DNA of 64,000 bases from Evernia prunastri. Taxonomy: Eukaryota > Ascomycota > Lecanoromycetes > Lecanorales > Parmeliaceae. Position 1 is the stretch's first letter, and each line of letters begins with the position of its first letter. A model generated the notes under the pieces. It was not told the DNA's origin, ran no database searches, and was given only the letters and a program-made list of their open reading frames with translations. The stretch is from positions 186,268 to 250,267 of the forward strand of contig NKYR01000028.1 of NCBI GenBank assembly GCA_003184365.1, in the 5' to 3' direction. The position numbers were made by a program, and so were the translations under genes. Shown in pieces: positions 1-10,626 of this stretch.

Positions 1-1503
1 AGCCAATACCCCGCTCATGGATATCCACCCCAGCAGGGCTATGGTGGGCCTGCTGGACAACCCCACGGATATGGGCAAGGGGGACAGAGCGTGGCCCCCC
101 ACGGAGGGTATTTGCAGGGTGGTACGATGGGATCAGGTCGGCCGCCTCCGTCACCGCAGCAGCAACAGGGAGGGTATGCACCGCAGGGCCAGTATAACCA
201 GGGCTACCCACCACCTCCGCAACCACCATACGCAGCCCCTTCACACAGTCCATACCCTCAACAGCCTCAACAACAAGGGTACCCTCCGCCTCCGCAGCAG
301 CCATACGGACCTCCTCCTCATAGTCCCAATCCACAGGCAGGGTACCCTCCCCCTCAACAGTCACCATACGGAGCACCACCGCCTCAAGGGCAATATGCAC
401 CACAGCAGTACGGTGCTCCTCCTCCAAACCAGCAATACGGACCGCCTCCACCACAGCAAGGCACTTTCAGTGCCCCACCTCAAGCGTTACCCTATGGAGC
501 TCCGCCACCCCAATCTTACGGCACCTCTCAAACAGCGCCAACTCCACCTTCACCTGGATACGTTCCGGGTCAAGTAGCCCGTGTCGACATGTCTCGTCAA
601 GCAGACGAGTGTCGAAAAGCAATGAAAGGACTTGGTACGGATGAAGCTGCACTCATCAGAGTCCTGACAAGGATTCCACCACTCGAAGTACCAGCTATTA
701 AAGAAACATTCCGACAGCGGCACGGCCGTGACCTTGAACATGATGTTCAAAAAGAAGTGAGCGGGTATTTCGAGCTCTGCCTTCTTTCCATCCTTCGAGG
801 TCCCCTACAACAGGACGTCTGGTGCTTGAATAAAGCCCTTAAGGGCGCCGGAACCGACGAGGATCTCCTCAATGACGTTTTAGTCGGCCGTTCAAACGCC
901 GACATGCAAGCCATCAAGCAAGCTTACCATCACACTTACCACCGTAATCTTGAGCACGATGTCCGTGATGACCTGTCCGCTAAGACCGAACGTCTCTTCT
1001 CTATGATACTCTCCGCGACCCGACAAGAAGAATCAGCTCCAGTAATCCCCCAATCAATCGACGCAGACGTCGCCGAAATCCACCGCTGTACAGAAGCCAG
1101 AGTTGGCGCTGAACAGTTGACCGTCTGTTCGATCCTAAGCAATCGCTCTGACAACCAGATTCGTGCAATTGCGCACGCATACGAGCACAAGTACCGACGG
1201 TCGCTTGAAAATGTCTTCATCCATGAGTTTTCTGGTCACATGGAAGACGTACTCGTCCAAATGGTCCGATGCGGAACTGACAGGGCGATGCGGGATGCTA
1301 TGAACATAGATAAAGCCATGGCGGGGATGGGCACGAAGGATGAGATGTTGGTTACAAGAATCGTGAGGTTGCACTGGAATCCGGCGCATGTGCAGCAAGT
1401 GAAAGGAGCGTATAAGGCGAGGTACAGACAGGATCTGATTGGGAGAGTTCGTGGGGAAACGAGTGGAGATTACGAGAGGTGTTTGGTCGCTATGTTGCAG
1501 TAA
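1..1503 (+). CDS. Annexin, 5' end outside window
   Basis: The reading frame is open from base 1 and ends at TAA 1501-1503, so the start codon lies upstream of the window. The first ~180 residues seen are a Pro/Gly/Tyr/Gln-rich low-complexity arm with repeated YGAPPP/YPPPPQ-like units. Four annexin repeats follow. Type II calcium-site signatures are visible in repeat 1 (KGLGTDEAALIRVL, ~bp 628-670), repeat 2 (KGAGTDEDLL, ~bp 841-870) and repeat 4 (AGMGTKDEMLV, ~bp 1321-1353); repeat 3 lacks a GTxD/E loop. Annexins bind acidic phospholipids in a Ca2+-dependent way and act in membrane trafficking. The long Pro/Gln/Tyr-rich N-terminus resembles the fungal annexin XIV / annexin VII-XI type. No intron is needed in the visible part. 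Confidence 0.93.
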   Translation, partial: SQYPAHGYPPQQGYGGPAGQPHGYGQGGQSVAPHGGYLQGGTMGSGRPPPSPQQQQGGYAPQGQYNQGYPPPPQPPYAAPSHSPYPQQPQQQGYPPPPQQPYGPPPHSPNPQAGYPPPQQSPYGAPPPQGQYAPQQYGAPPPNQQYGPPPPQQGTFSAPPQALPYGAPPPQSYGTSQTAPTPPSPGYVPGQVARVDMSRQADECRKAMKGLGTDEAALIRVLTRIPPLEVPAIKETFRQRHGRDLEHDVQKEVSGYFELCLLSILRGPLQQDVWCLNKALKGAGTDEDLLNDVLVGRSNADMQAIKQAYHHTYHRNLEHDVRDDLSAKTERLFSMILSATRQEESAPVIPQSIDADVAEIHRCTEARVGAEQLTVCSILSNRSDNQIRAIAHAYEHKYRRSLENVFIHEFSGHMEDVLVQMVRCGTDRAMRDAMNIDKAMAGMGTKDEMLVTRIVRLHWNPAHVQQVKGAYKARYRQDLIGRVRGETSGDYERCLVAMLQ

Positions 1504-2583
1504 GCTCCAGGGTTGGAGTTGCGGACTCCACTTGGATAGCGTGGATTGTCTCTGGGCCGATCAAGGCATGCTCTAGACTATGGCACACAATTGCAGGTCC
1601 ACTTCATCAGAGTGCGCTTCTTCTGCACTTCAAAAACTTCGTGTAAGGTACAGCTAAGCTACTGCTATGTGGTGCCAAAAGCAAGCCCTGTGAAGATTAG
1701 CAGTCCTGGGCACTGGCGAACCATTCTCGCAGGTTGTGCCACCATCCCAAGGGAATCTTCCCCCATGAGTACCTTAGATGCCATATCTCCCGGCAGCGCC
1801 CTGATCGTCAATCACATTCAATGTTCCCAACCTTCCTTCAACCCAAGATGGGAGTCTAGAGAGACACCCGCTGGCTGCAGTTGTTGACTTCGGCTTAGCA
1901 CACTCTTACGCACCAATAAGAGGCAGCGAACGGCCCGCCCATGATGACGAATCCGGTGTCTCCGTCGGAAGGAAGAGGGTGAGGGGGATGCCTGTCGTGA
2001 GCAAAAAGCTTGGTTCTGGGATTAAAGGGAGGCTTGGAAGAGTGACGCGGGGGATGTTCTAAGTCGTATCTGCACTTGAAGAGGCCCGCCGGGCGTTATG
2101 TATGGGAAATGATAGGCGCGAGAAGCCTCCCAGATGGATGCACATCAGATGGCATGTGACGTGAGAGGCCCGTTATGTTCGCTGCCTGAAAATATCAGCA
2201 ACTCAAGTCTGCTGCGGAGTGCTATGTCGCCCTGGTTGGATCGATAGGCGGTCATACATATGCACATCAGAGTCAGAGGTAGGTATCGCGAGCCAATGAC
2301 CGTATCGACAGTTGGGAGGCCCGCGATCCGGGCTGAGGCCACCCAAGAGGCGGAGCCGAGGGCCCGAAGAAGGCTTGAGAGGACTCCTGCGAGCAAAGAA
2401 TACATAAATGACCATGCCCTTTCCATTTCGCTGCCCAGTCTATTTACCTCTTGCACATATAATCTCAAACAAGGCTCTTTGTATCCTTGTGTGATTGACC
2501 AATCTTCTCAGGCAACAGCGCCGCGGTAGGCTCTCGCAGGGCTCTCTTTCAGTACAAGAAAGCGGAACAAGCTTCAGGCTACA
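1504..2583. other. Intergenic, no gene seen
   Basis: Only short, overlapping reading frames without conserved motifs occur here. It holds the 3' flank of the annexin gene and the promoter of the zinc-finger gene. I see no repeat or RNA gene. Confidence 0.6.
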
Positions 2584-3781
2584 ATGGACGACGAATGGCT
2601 GGTCAATGAGCCAGAAACAGCACCATGTTACAACATATGGCCACCAAACTCTCTGCCGACACAGCCTAGGCTGACTATGCCTTGGGAGGGTCCACAGGAC
2701 GATGTATCAATGGCAATCCAGTTCATTCAATTGTGAGGCATCCTGGTCCCTCCCTTTAGAGATCAACGGCTTACAGAACAGCGCTCGCCTTCAATGCGGA
2801 GGTTGTGGACATTGCTTATTCTGTCTATGTCTACGCCTTGACTTTCCACCTACCCGAATAGATTCTCAAATGCATCACCCTTCCCGCGATCACACCTTTC
2901 GCTGCCGCATACCTTCAAAGTCAGGAGAAATATGGAGCCAGCCATCTTCCTCAATTTGTAAATCCGCAAGATCTTTTAGCGCAGGCGTCGGTGGCAACCC
3001 CTTTTTCTACCTTTTCAGCCCAAAATCATCTCCAGGACAACTCGTTTGCCTCAGCAGGACCATCGCAATTCGACGGCAATATCCCACTAGTCAGTCATCT
3101 TGACATAGTGATCATATCAGATGCTGACGATGTGCAGCATCCCACCGATAACGAGGAAGCCTTCACAAGCTCAATTCCGTCAAGCAAGCGCTGGAAGGCG
3201 GATTCTGAACTTTTTGATCCCGAGTATACCCCTCCCGCTTTGCAGGGAGTGTGGCCATCAGACCCCTTTTCTTTACCTGAACCTTCGACCATGCAAGTCT
3301 CCTCTCCCCTTACGATTGGTGGCGTACCACCTACTCTGTCAGCATTTCCACTAGATTCAACATCTAGCGGGAGCAGCAATACCGCCGAAAACACTACGGT
3401 GAACAGTCCGGATCCTTCACTCTTCTGTCCACAATGCTCGAAATCTTACCTAGAAAAACACAAATACAAGTAAGTCTGACCTAGCTCTAGGTTTCAAGCT
3501 TCGCCCTTGCACTTAAACTAGACAAAAAACTGAACAAAAGATCTAGCAAATATGTTAAAACGCACGACAAGTCCTTCAAATGCCGCGTGGCAGGCTGCAC
3601 CTTCAAAGGCTCTTACCGACGTCAAGACCTCAATCGCCATATGTTGACTCATCGTGGCAATGGCGGGAGCAACCAACACTTCTGCACCTATGCGGACTGT
3701 GAGTACTTGACGAAAGGTTTCGCACGGAGCGATAATTGCAAGAGACATATTCGTGAACAGCATGAGAGAATCATAGATTGA
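2584..3781 (+). CDS. C2H2 zinc-finger protein (putative transcription factor)
   Basis: The last exon (3547-3781) and the large middle exon (from about 2862 to 3469) are clear: intron 3470-3546 starts GTAAGT, and joining restores the frame (HKYN|KYVKTH). The C-terminus carries three finger-like units: a degenerate one (CPQC...KTH, with Tyr where the first His is expected), then C-x4-C-x12-H-x3-H (CRVAGC...RHMLTH), then C-x4-C...RHIREQH. The middle is Ser/Pro/Thr-rich with acidic patches. The 5' end is uncertain: ATG 2584 (MDDEWLVNEP) gives a good frame to 2732, a 44-bp intron 2733-2776 can follow, but then an in-frame TAG stands at 2859-2861. A 39-bp intron (2823-2861) or a single longer intron ending at 2861 would remove it. 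Likely a nuclear DNA-binding regulator; no target can be inferred. Confidence 0.7.
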
Positions 3782-6700
3782 TTACCATTTCGTTTTTTCC
3801 TACGAATCTTGGCTTGCCTTGGGGTCGTCTACAGCGTTACTGCGTTTGCTACACGGTCTGTGTTATCGCCTGTTGATTGTACTTTATGCCACTGGAACAC
3901 ATTTTGCAAGGCGGAAAATAATGACAATGAAAGTCCAACTTCATCCCCAGAACACACGTGGCCTCGCGTGCAGGCATACTATGGCCCGGTAGCGCTCTCA
4001 TTCAGGGAACAAAAGCTAGGTGTACGACCGAGGTGCGTGTAGTTCTAGAAAAAGACAAACAAGAGTCCTCCAAGCTTATAAAATTTAGGCAAAGGATTAT
4101 TCGCTGGATTGCTGAGGGACTTTGAGCGAGTCAACTCATGTTTGCGGTAGTCTCCGCAGGACCGAGTTGTTTGGCAAGCGTCAGCTTCGTATATTCTAGT
4201 GACACGGCGGTCACTTAGTGCATCTGTTCGTTATCACTTGTAGGCTGGCTCAAATCTAAGTACTTCAGCAACACTCCTGGATCCCAGAAATGAACTATTT
4301 GATAGCGCCCAAGACCGTACGATCCATACCCAGTATATACGACGAGGGATTTGAGTTCTCTTTTCAAAGTGTTACCATCGCTGCGAGGTCTACAGCGCCT
4401 GATGCTAGGATCCATCTACCGAACCTTTCCTCAAAATGAGACTCAGCGGTTGCTGCAAGGCAACACATGGATGGCTCTTCAATTTTCTCTTTCCAACGGG
4501 CTTCGTCATCGGCGCTGTAACATTCGCGATCTCCATACGAAACCATAGGAGCACGTTTACGGGACTCTCCCTCGATGAAGCCGAGCTCGCTTCTGACTGC
4601 CGGGGCACTTAGGCCGGCTTAACATCCTGGGTCGAACCGTTGCTCCATCTCAAAGGCGCGGCATTCAGACCTACCAAATGAAAACGGCCGACGACGGCTC
4701 GGAGGGGTTGACGAAGACCTGCTCCTAGCCTTGCTGTTCGGGCATGAAGACGACGAGGCTGAGAAGGACGAGACGATGCAAGGGGACGGAAATACTCAAG
4801 ACCAGTATGTCGGAGTATGAAGATGAAGCGGAACGCAAGAGCGTAACATCCAGCGTGTGTGCTCTCGCCGCTCGTTTGGGTTGATGCACGCTGCCATTAC
4901 TTGGGAAGCGAAGGGCGCTTGGATGAGGCACGCGAGTCGACGGAGGGAAGTGCGTTTTAGTAAGACAGGCGGGTCCTACAGGACGACGCGAAGTGGGTGG
5001 CAATTGTCAGATTTGACCAGGGATCCCACTCCTTAAGGAAGGACGACTCAGTAGTCATTAACAATCTCCTGTTGCATCGTGAAAGATTGTGTCTACGTGA
5101 TGTTGCAGGTGTGGGTAAGCGGCAAAAACATACTTTAGTAGGGCGGGCCTGCTTCGTGCTCTCTCTAGAGGTACCTTGTAGCATGTCTTTAGCCCAGAGC
5201 GCCGGGTGCGTAGAGTACGACCTCCTTCAAATACCATTGCTCTATCGTGATTGTCATGTTTTGCCCCTATGAAGACGATAGCAAGTGAGTAAGCGCTTTA
5301 CATATAAATTAGTGTATCACTGTCTAGTATCACCACTGCCTGTACTACTATTAGATTGTAAAGGATGAGGGCCCGCTCCCTGAGTTTGTTCCCCTTTGGC
5401 TTTTTCCCTATTTGCGGCAAAATATTGAGATAGTACGATGGACATGTGGCCGTGAGTGGAGCTGCGGCACTACAAGAAAACTTCCTCCAAATGGAATTCT
5501 CGCTAGAAAATTGTACATGAGATCTTAATGCTGCACTGACGACGAAGAGTGATTTCGAGCGATCCAGAGACTTGGTCAGAACATACGTAGATATTGTTGA
5601 GGTCTGAACTGGTTCATGAAGTCGAAGAGGTTTGAGTCTGATCCTATGTTGGCCCGGAAACTGGGCTAGTACTATTACAGCATAGTGCTTACACATAGAA
5701 TACTTCCGCCCCTGCAGGCACTTAGATAAGGTAGCTACACAATTCTAGCCGATAAATCAGATCCCTCCTTGTCCCTATATTTCCAGCTCAATGAGAGGAT
5801 TCGGAGGGGTACGATGTCAAAAAATAGGACGCGGTCATGATGTGAGGGTCCCGGCGCTGTACCCCCCACAATGATGCTATCAACAAGACAGCAAGTGGAT
5901 CTACACCTATTTGTATAGCCTCAATTATTTGGTTATGAGGGGACATGATTGGCTAGATCAATTGACAGACAGATTACATTATCTCGCATGTCTGGCTCAC
6001 CAAGGTACTAGGCAACTTCAGGGTACCTCAGAAGGTAAGACTGAGAGCGTCTATTATAAGGATGCTGACACTTTCACGGAAATGACGAGACCGAGGATCC
6101 TCGAAGATTTCCCAAGCTGGTTTCCCAAGCTGGACAACAGTAGAGTAGCGAGAAGAGGTGCAGAGCCAGGAGCAGTAAGGTAGTGGTGAACTGTCAATCT
6201 TTAGCGCCTCGATCAAGGTTCTGTTGAGTACTCCGGCCAATCAAAACCCTATTCTTTCTATCCATATCCTACACCAAGCAATCTGAAAGACCACACTGAT
6301 TAGGGCAAGCGCGACGACCGCTTCATGGTTCCGAGGGTATCTTAGCCTGACCACTTTGTCTCTACAGCCTTAGTTGCTAATCCTTCTTTCCAAGCGAGCA
6401 GAATACACCATCCTTCTCCTTCCATGGAGAGGTACTCTGCACCGTCCAGCTTGGACTATTGCAAATGTGTTCCGCGTAAAGCAGTGCTGCTACGTCGAGA
6501 GTCAGAACAGTAGGTGTCTGACACGTGTTCCGCTCATGTCATCTGTAATCCACCTACATGGTGGCTAATGACACCGTTACGTTCCGTGAGGAAATGCTGC
6601 ATTGTCAAGGGAACTCCTAATGTAAGCAGTAGCTGAAAACATGGGAAGCTGCTCATGCGGGTCAACGGCCGAAGGATCATTCGGATTGTGTCAAAAGTGG

Positions 6701-7028
6701 GCAAGAGAGCAAAGCGCCTCGCCACGAGAAGACAGCCAGTGCTGAACTATCAGGATTTCATTGGAATTAGGCGAGGATTTTCCAGCTCTCAATTCTCCAG
6801 ACCCTGGTATCTGCAAATAATCCCTGATAGGGACAAGAACATCAGGCCCACAAACTTCTTCGGGTTTTCAACGCTATGGGTCGACAAATAAGGTCAGCTC
6901 GAGGCTGTCTTACAAGCATGAAGGCAACGCGATGTCGTCTAATTTATGAAGTATGTATATAATGGGGTCTCTCCAGCATTCATATACCAAAACCTGAGAG
7001 TCAGTCCGGAAAATTCACCCATCACCAA
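3782..7028. other. Gene-poor stretch, no supportable gene
   Basis: About 3.2 kb with only short frames on both strands, none with a recognisable domain or a splice-consistent extension. A 13-bp perfect tandem duplication sits at 6108-6133. A TATA-like TATGTATATAAT near 6950-6962 belongs to the next gene. It could contain a decayed element or a non-coding transcript, but I see no terminal repeats. Confidence 0.55.
6950..6963 (+). promoter_or_regulatory. TATA-like element upstream of SnoaL-like gene
   Basis: The sequence TATGTATATAAT lies about 70 bp upstream of the ATG at 7029, a usual fungal core-promoter distance. Inferred from sequence and spacing only. Confidence 0.4.
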
Positions 7029-7673
7029 ATGTACGTACCTGCGGCTTCGGGGATTTTTGTCCTAGTGGCTATCTTGTCTACTTGTTATTTTCCGGACTTT
7101 GCAGTCTACGCGGAAGACCTCACCGCCACCGACAGCATCGTAGCAATCGAGCAGACACTCAACCTCTTTGCCCGCTCAGTTGATACCCACGACTACGCAC
7201 TACTCGACTCGGTTTTCTCCCCCAACGCAACAGCTAATTTCGCAACCTCGGCCGGTTATGTGGACGGTCTTCCTGCAATCAAGGCCGAGCTGCAAACCGC
7301 ATTGACAGGCACTGTCAGTCAGCATACTCTGTCCACGCACATGATCAACGTGACCGGCAACTCGAACGGAACGGCATCGGCAAGCACATATCTGCAAGGC
7401 ACATTCTTCGGACAGGGGAATCTGACAGGGCAGATATTGACCAGTCACGGCCGGTAAGCATGCCTGACCCAGGAGTTGTTAGGGAAGGAGGATATGGACT
7501 GATTCCGGATCAGCTACGATGACCTGTTGCTGCTTTCCTCTGCCGGTTGGCGAGTCTATAACCGTACGCTCGTCGTGACTGTCAGCTCTTTCTCTAATTG
7601 CTAGCAAAAGACTCAAAAAAACTGACAATTCGTGCAGGGGATAATCGGCAACGAGCAGATCATCCAAGCGTAA
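7029..7673 (+). CDS. Secreted SnoaL-like protein (nuclear transport factor 2 fold)
   Basis: Three exons close exactly in frame: 7029-7453, 7514-7580 and 7638-7673, giving about 175 residues. Intron 1 (7454-7513) begins GTAAGC; intron 2 (7581-7637) has CTGAC before CGTGCAG. The N-terminus is a probable signal peptide (hydrophobic stretch about residues 8-25, then YAEDL). The mature part fits the SnoaL_4 pattern: an AIEQTLNLFARSVDTHDY helix, a LDSVFSPNATANF segment, and a C-terminal strand with WRVYNRTLVV. This fold serves as small-ligand-binding or isomerase/cyclase-like enzyme, often in specialised metabolism, but the substrate cannot be read from sequence. Several NxS/T sites agree with secretion. 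The donor choice of intron 2 (7575 or 7581) is the only ambiguity. Confidence 0.75.
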
Positions 7674-8803
7674 TGTTCTCCGATCTACGGGAATGGATGG
7701 GTGTGGCCGTGCTTGCACGTATCCTGAAATAACTAAAATTATAGTAAAAACGACCTGAAGGCTCAGACAGGAGTCATGTACCTGTAAGAACTACAAAGAA
7801 TTTCAATCTTTCGGAAAAGGGCAAGCACCTTAGTTAGAGGTTTCGTTCATCAGACAAAAGAAAAGAGAGGAACGGACTACTGACGCACACTCGGAGCACA
7901 ATGTAACCTCGAACTGCACACCTCCTTGCAAAATTTCCAGAGGGGCTGAAGAGCTAGCTCTAGCAGCGTCGGCTTAATTTGTACGTACATGCTCACACGA
8001 GGCAAAGCATTCAAGAGACAGTCTCGAGATGAGTTAACCCTGAATCTCCCCCCGTTACACATGCCAGATCCCCCGCCCCCACCCCGGAGAAAGATAAGAA
8101 AGAAAAGAGGAAAAAATGCCAACCACCCATCCCACCACTCTATGTTCCAAAATCATCCTCACTGGATGCATCAGCACACGAGCCAGCCACCAGCCATGGA
8201 CCTCCCGCATGCTACCCTGGTATCACGGAAGTCAAAAACGGGCAGCGGGGGCCGAAGTGACGAGCTCAGCTCGCAAGCCGTACGGAAAATCCCTAGCTGT
8301 GGAACCCTGTGGCGAGAGAAAGGCGTTCATCCATCCCATCCATACAGCCCACCGCGAGCCTTTATTTTTTTTCTTCCTCGAATCCGGCGTCCGTGGATGT
8401 TCAATGTGGACGCTCTTCTACGCGCTTGTTCCCTGGTGGACCACAACGGGTATCCAGAGCCGCAGAGAGATTTCTTGCTTTGCTTCTCTCTGCTTCCTTT
8501 CGCTGGGCCGTCTTTCCACACGCACTTTTGAGCCAGGTGGGGTCCTCCCACGGCTCCCGTCTGCCATTTCATTCGACTGATAAAGGCCGGGTGAGTTTAG
8601 GGTTCAATTAGCGTTATGATGATGGTTCGGTTCCGTTTGGATGACCGATGACTCTTTCTCTACAGTATTCGGTCAAATGTCGAGACTGGTCCTGGGCGCT
8701 CAACCATCTTATCAGACTTGAATGCCAAGTCACTGGTTTTAACCCACCCTCACTCCTGTCTATATCTTGAAGTAGGCTTGCGCCGTCATAGTCTCTAGGG
8801 TGT
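7674..8803. other. Intergenic, no supportable gene
   Basis: Two frames overlap on the plus strand around 7989-8611 but have Pro/His/Ser-rich, compositionally random translations with no domain, and neither is favoured. The stretch holds the 3' flanks of the two converging genes. Nothing else seen. Confidence 0.5.
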
Positions 8804-10626
8804 TTATAAAGCGTATGTGAATTCGAGATTCTCTCTATCCGTTAGATCCCAGAACTCGATTCCCTCCTGCTTCACGTACCCCTCCCTCTGCCTCCTTCTC
8901 TCCTTCTGCCTGTTCTGCCATACCAGGTATGAAAACAGGAGCAACATATCTAGCATGCACGCCGCGAAGAGAACGATGATTGTGATTTCAGCCGACACGT
9001 AGCGAGGTGCGTCTTCGGCACGGAAGGTTTGGGGTCCGACGATGTTGCCAACGCAGTAGCCTACGAAGAAGATGGCGGATACGGTGGTCTTTTTGGTGTA
9101 CCTAGCCACAGAGACGCAGTCAGAATGCGCAGAGGAGGAAAGGTAGTAGGAAAGGGAACGTACCCAGCTACGTTGGTCGAGATGAGTGATAGTATTGCTG
9201 CTTCTCCGGCCGGAAGCGCCGAAGTCAGATAGTATCCCACCAACCGGCCCACGCGAAGCCTGAGAGGTAACGCAACAATGAGAACAGCACCAAGAGTGGC
9301 GATTGCCATAGCCATGGTGCCCCACAAAATCCTGTATCCAAGACGCTTGGAGAGGAAGCCCCAGGAGAGAATCGCGACAATGGCCACAGCACCGGCGGGA
9401 CATCCGTAAAGCAACGATTGCTGTGGAGTAAAGCCAAACGAGACGATGAGCTGAGAGAAGAAGTTGTTGAGCCCCCCATTAGGAATGTTTGCTGCGACGG
9501 CATAGAATGCGATGGCCCATGTCATGGGATCTGTTATGGCTTCGCGGAATTGATACCATTTGAACTTACGATTACCAATGCCTTGCTGATTGACACGGAC
9601 ACGCTGGATCGCAAGCACCCGATCATTTTCCGACAGCCACCAGGCGTTGAGTTGACTGTCCGGCACAAAAATGAGCACAAGGACTCCGAAGAGAATCGTG
9701 ATGCATCCGAAGACCAAGAAGACCACTTTCCATCCGGCCATCGAGTATTGGTGGTGTGTGTTTCCCTTGGCAATCCCGTACGCCACAAGGCCTCCGATTA
9801 TCTGTGCGAAACCGCTCGAAGAAGCCCAGACTGCGGTGCGGGAGCTCTGTTCCGGTTTGGTGTACCACTAGGAGCCTAACGTCAGCCACTTGCTGACTCG
9901 AAATGCGTTGGAAAGTGGATGGGCACCTGGGAGATGATGAGTATGAGAGCTGGCGAGACACATGCTTGAAGCATGCCTAAAATGAAGCGAAGCGCTATCG
10001 CATCCCCATAGCTCCGTGTGGCGGCGAGGCAACAGGAGACGATACCCCAGATCACAGTACATGCTCCTAGATATTTCCCAACCGGAAGTCTCTGCAGAGC
10101 ACGGCCAGTGAGAAACTCTATCCCCAGGAAGCCTATCGAGACTCAGCCAAGGCTTCGCGGTTGCAAGTCCGCGAAAAATGAGTCAGACCAAAAAAGAAGA
10201 CGCTACTGATCCACGCGTAGTCCTGGCCCACTAGTTTGAGGTCTTTGGTGATACCCATAACGCTTGCGTATGAGAGACTTGTTCCTGGTCAGACGGTTAG
10301 ATTGTTTGCTGCGGTCGAGAGTGCAGAGCTTCAATATTCTTACTATCGAGAAACTGAACGCCATAGACGAGACAGAGGAACTGCGGCTTGTCAGGCAACA
10401 GACTCTCCATACATGTTAGCTCTCAGAGACATTGCCTCACCGGCATCATGAGGATATCCGCTCTTCTCCTCAATCGCTTGCTTATGGCGGCATCGAGACG
10501 CAAGTGTTCCTTATGCATGACACTGAGGGTTTGTAACCCTTCGTCTGCATGATATGCATCAACATGGTTTTTGCTATGGAGTTGGACATGCTCTCCCCCA
10601 TCGATGATAGGGTCTTCATTGTCCAT
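8804..10626 (-). CDS. MFS transporter, DAL5/allantoate-type anion:cation symporter
   Basis: Multi-exon minus-strand gene starting at ATG 10626 (MDNEDPIIDGG) and ending at 8804. Reading the exons in order gives a hydrophilic N-terminus, LRRRADILMMP, then FLDRTSLSYASVMGITKDL, VGQDYAWISS, RLPVGKYLGACTVIWG, FAQIIGGLVAYGIAKG, GWKVVFLVFG and a long C-terminal membrane half, ending in a basic/acidic tail. These are the hallmark segments of the fungal DAL5/TNA1/FEN2 family in the major facilitator superfamily. These import organic anions (allantoate, nicotinate, pantothenate and related acids) at the plasma membrane. The first intron lies just after position 10441 and the second exon is only 43 bp (10386-10344). 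All junctions I checked keep the frame, so the gene appears intact. The substrate is not deducible; it could belong to the neighbouring biosynthetic locus or be a nutrient permease. Confidence 0.85.

Noticed and set aside
5298..5696. 132-codon minus-strand frame in the gene-poor block
   Set aside because: No motif, no signal peptide, no splice-consistent extension.
3782..7028. Transposon remnant
   Set aside because: No terminal repeats, no transposase or reverse-transcriptase fragment visible.
7989..8611. Overlapping plus-strand frames of up to 180 codons
   Set aside because: Low-complexity, competing frames with no domain, splice partners or start context.
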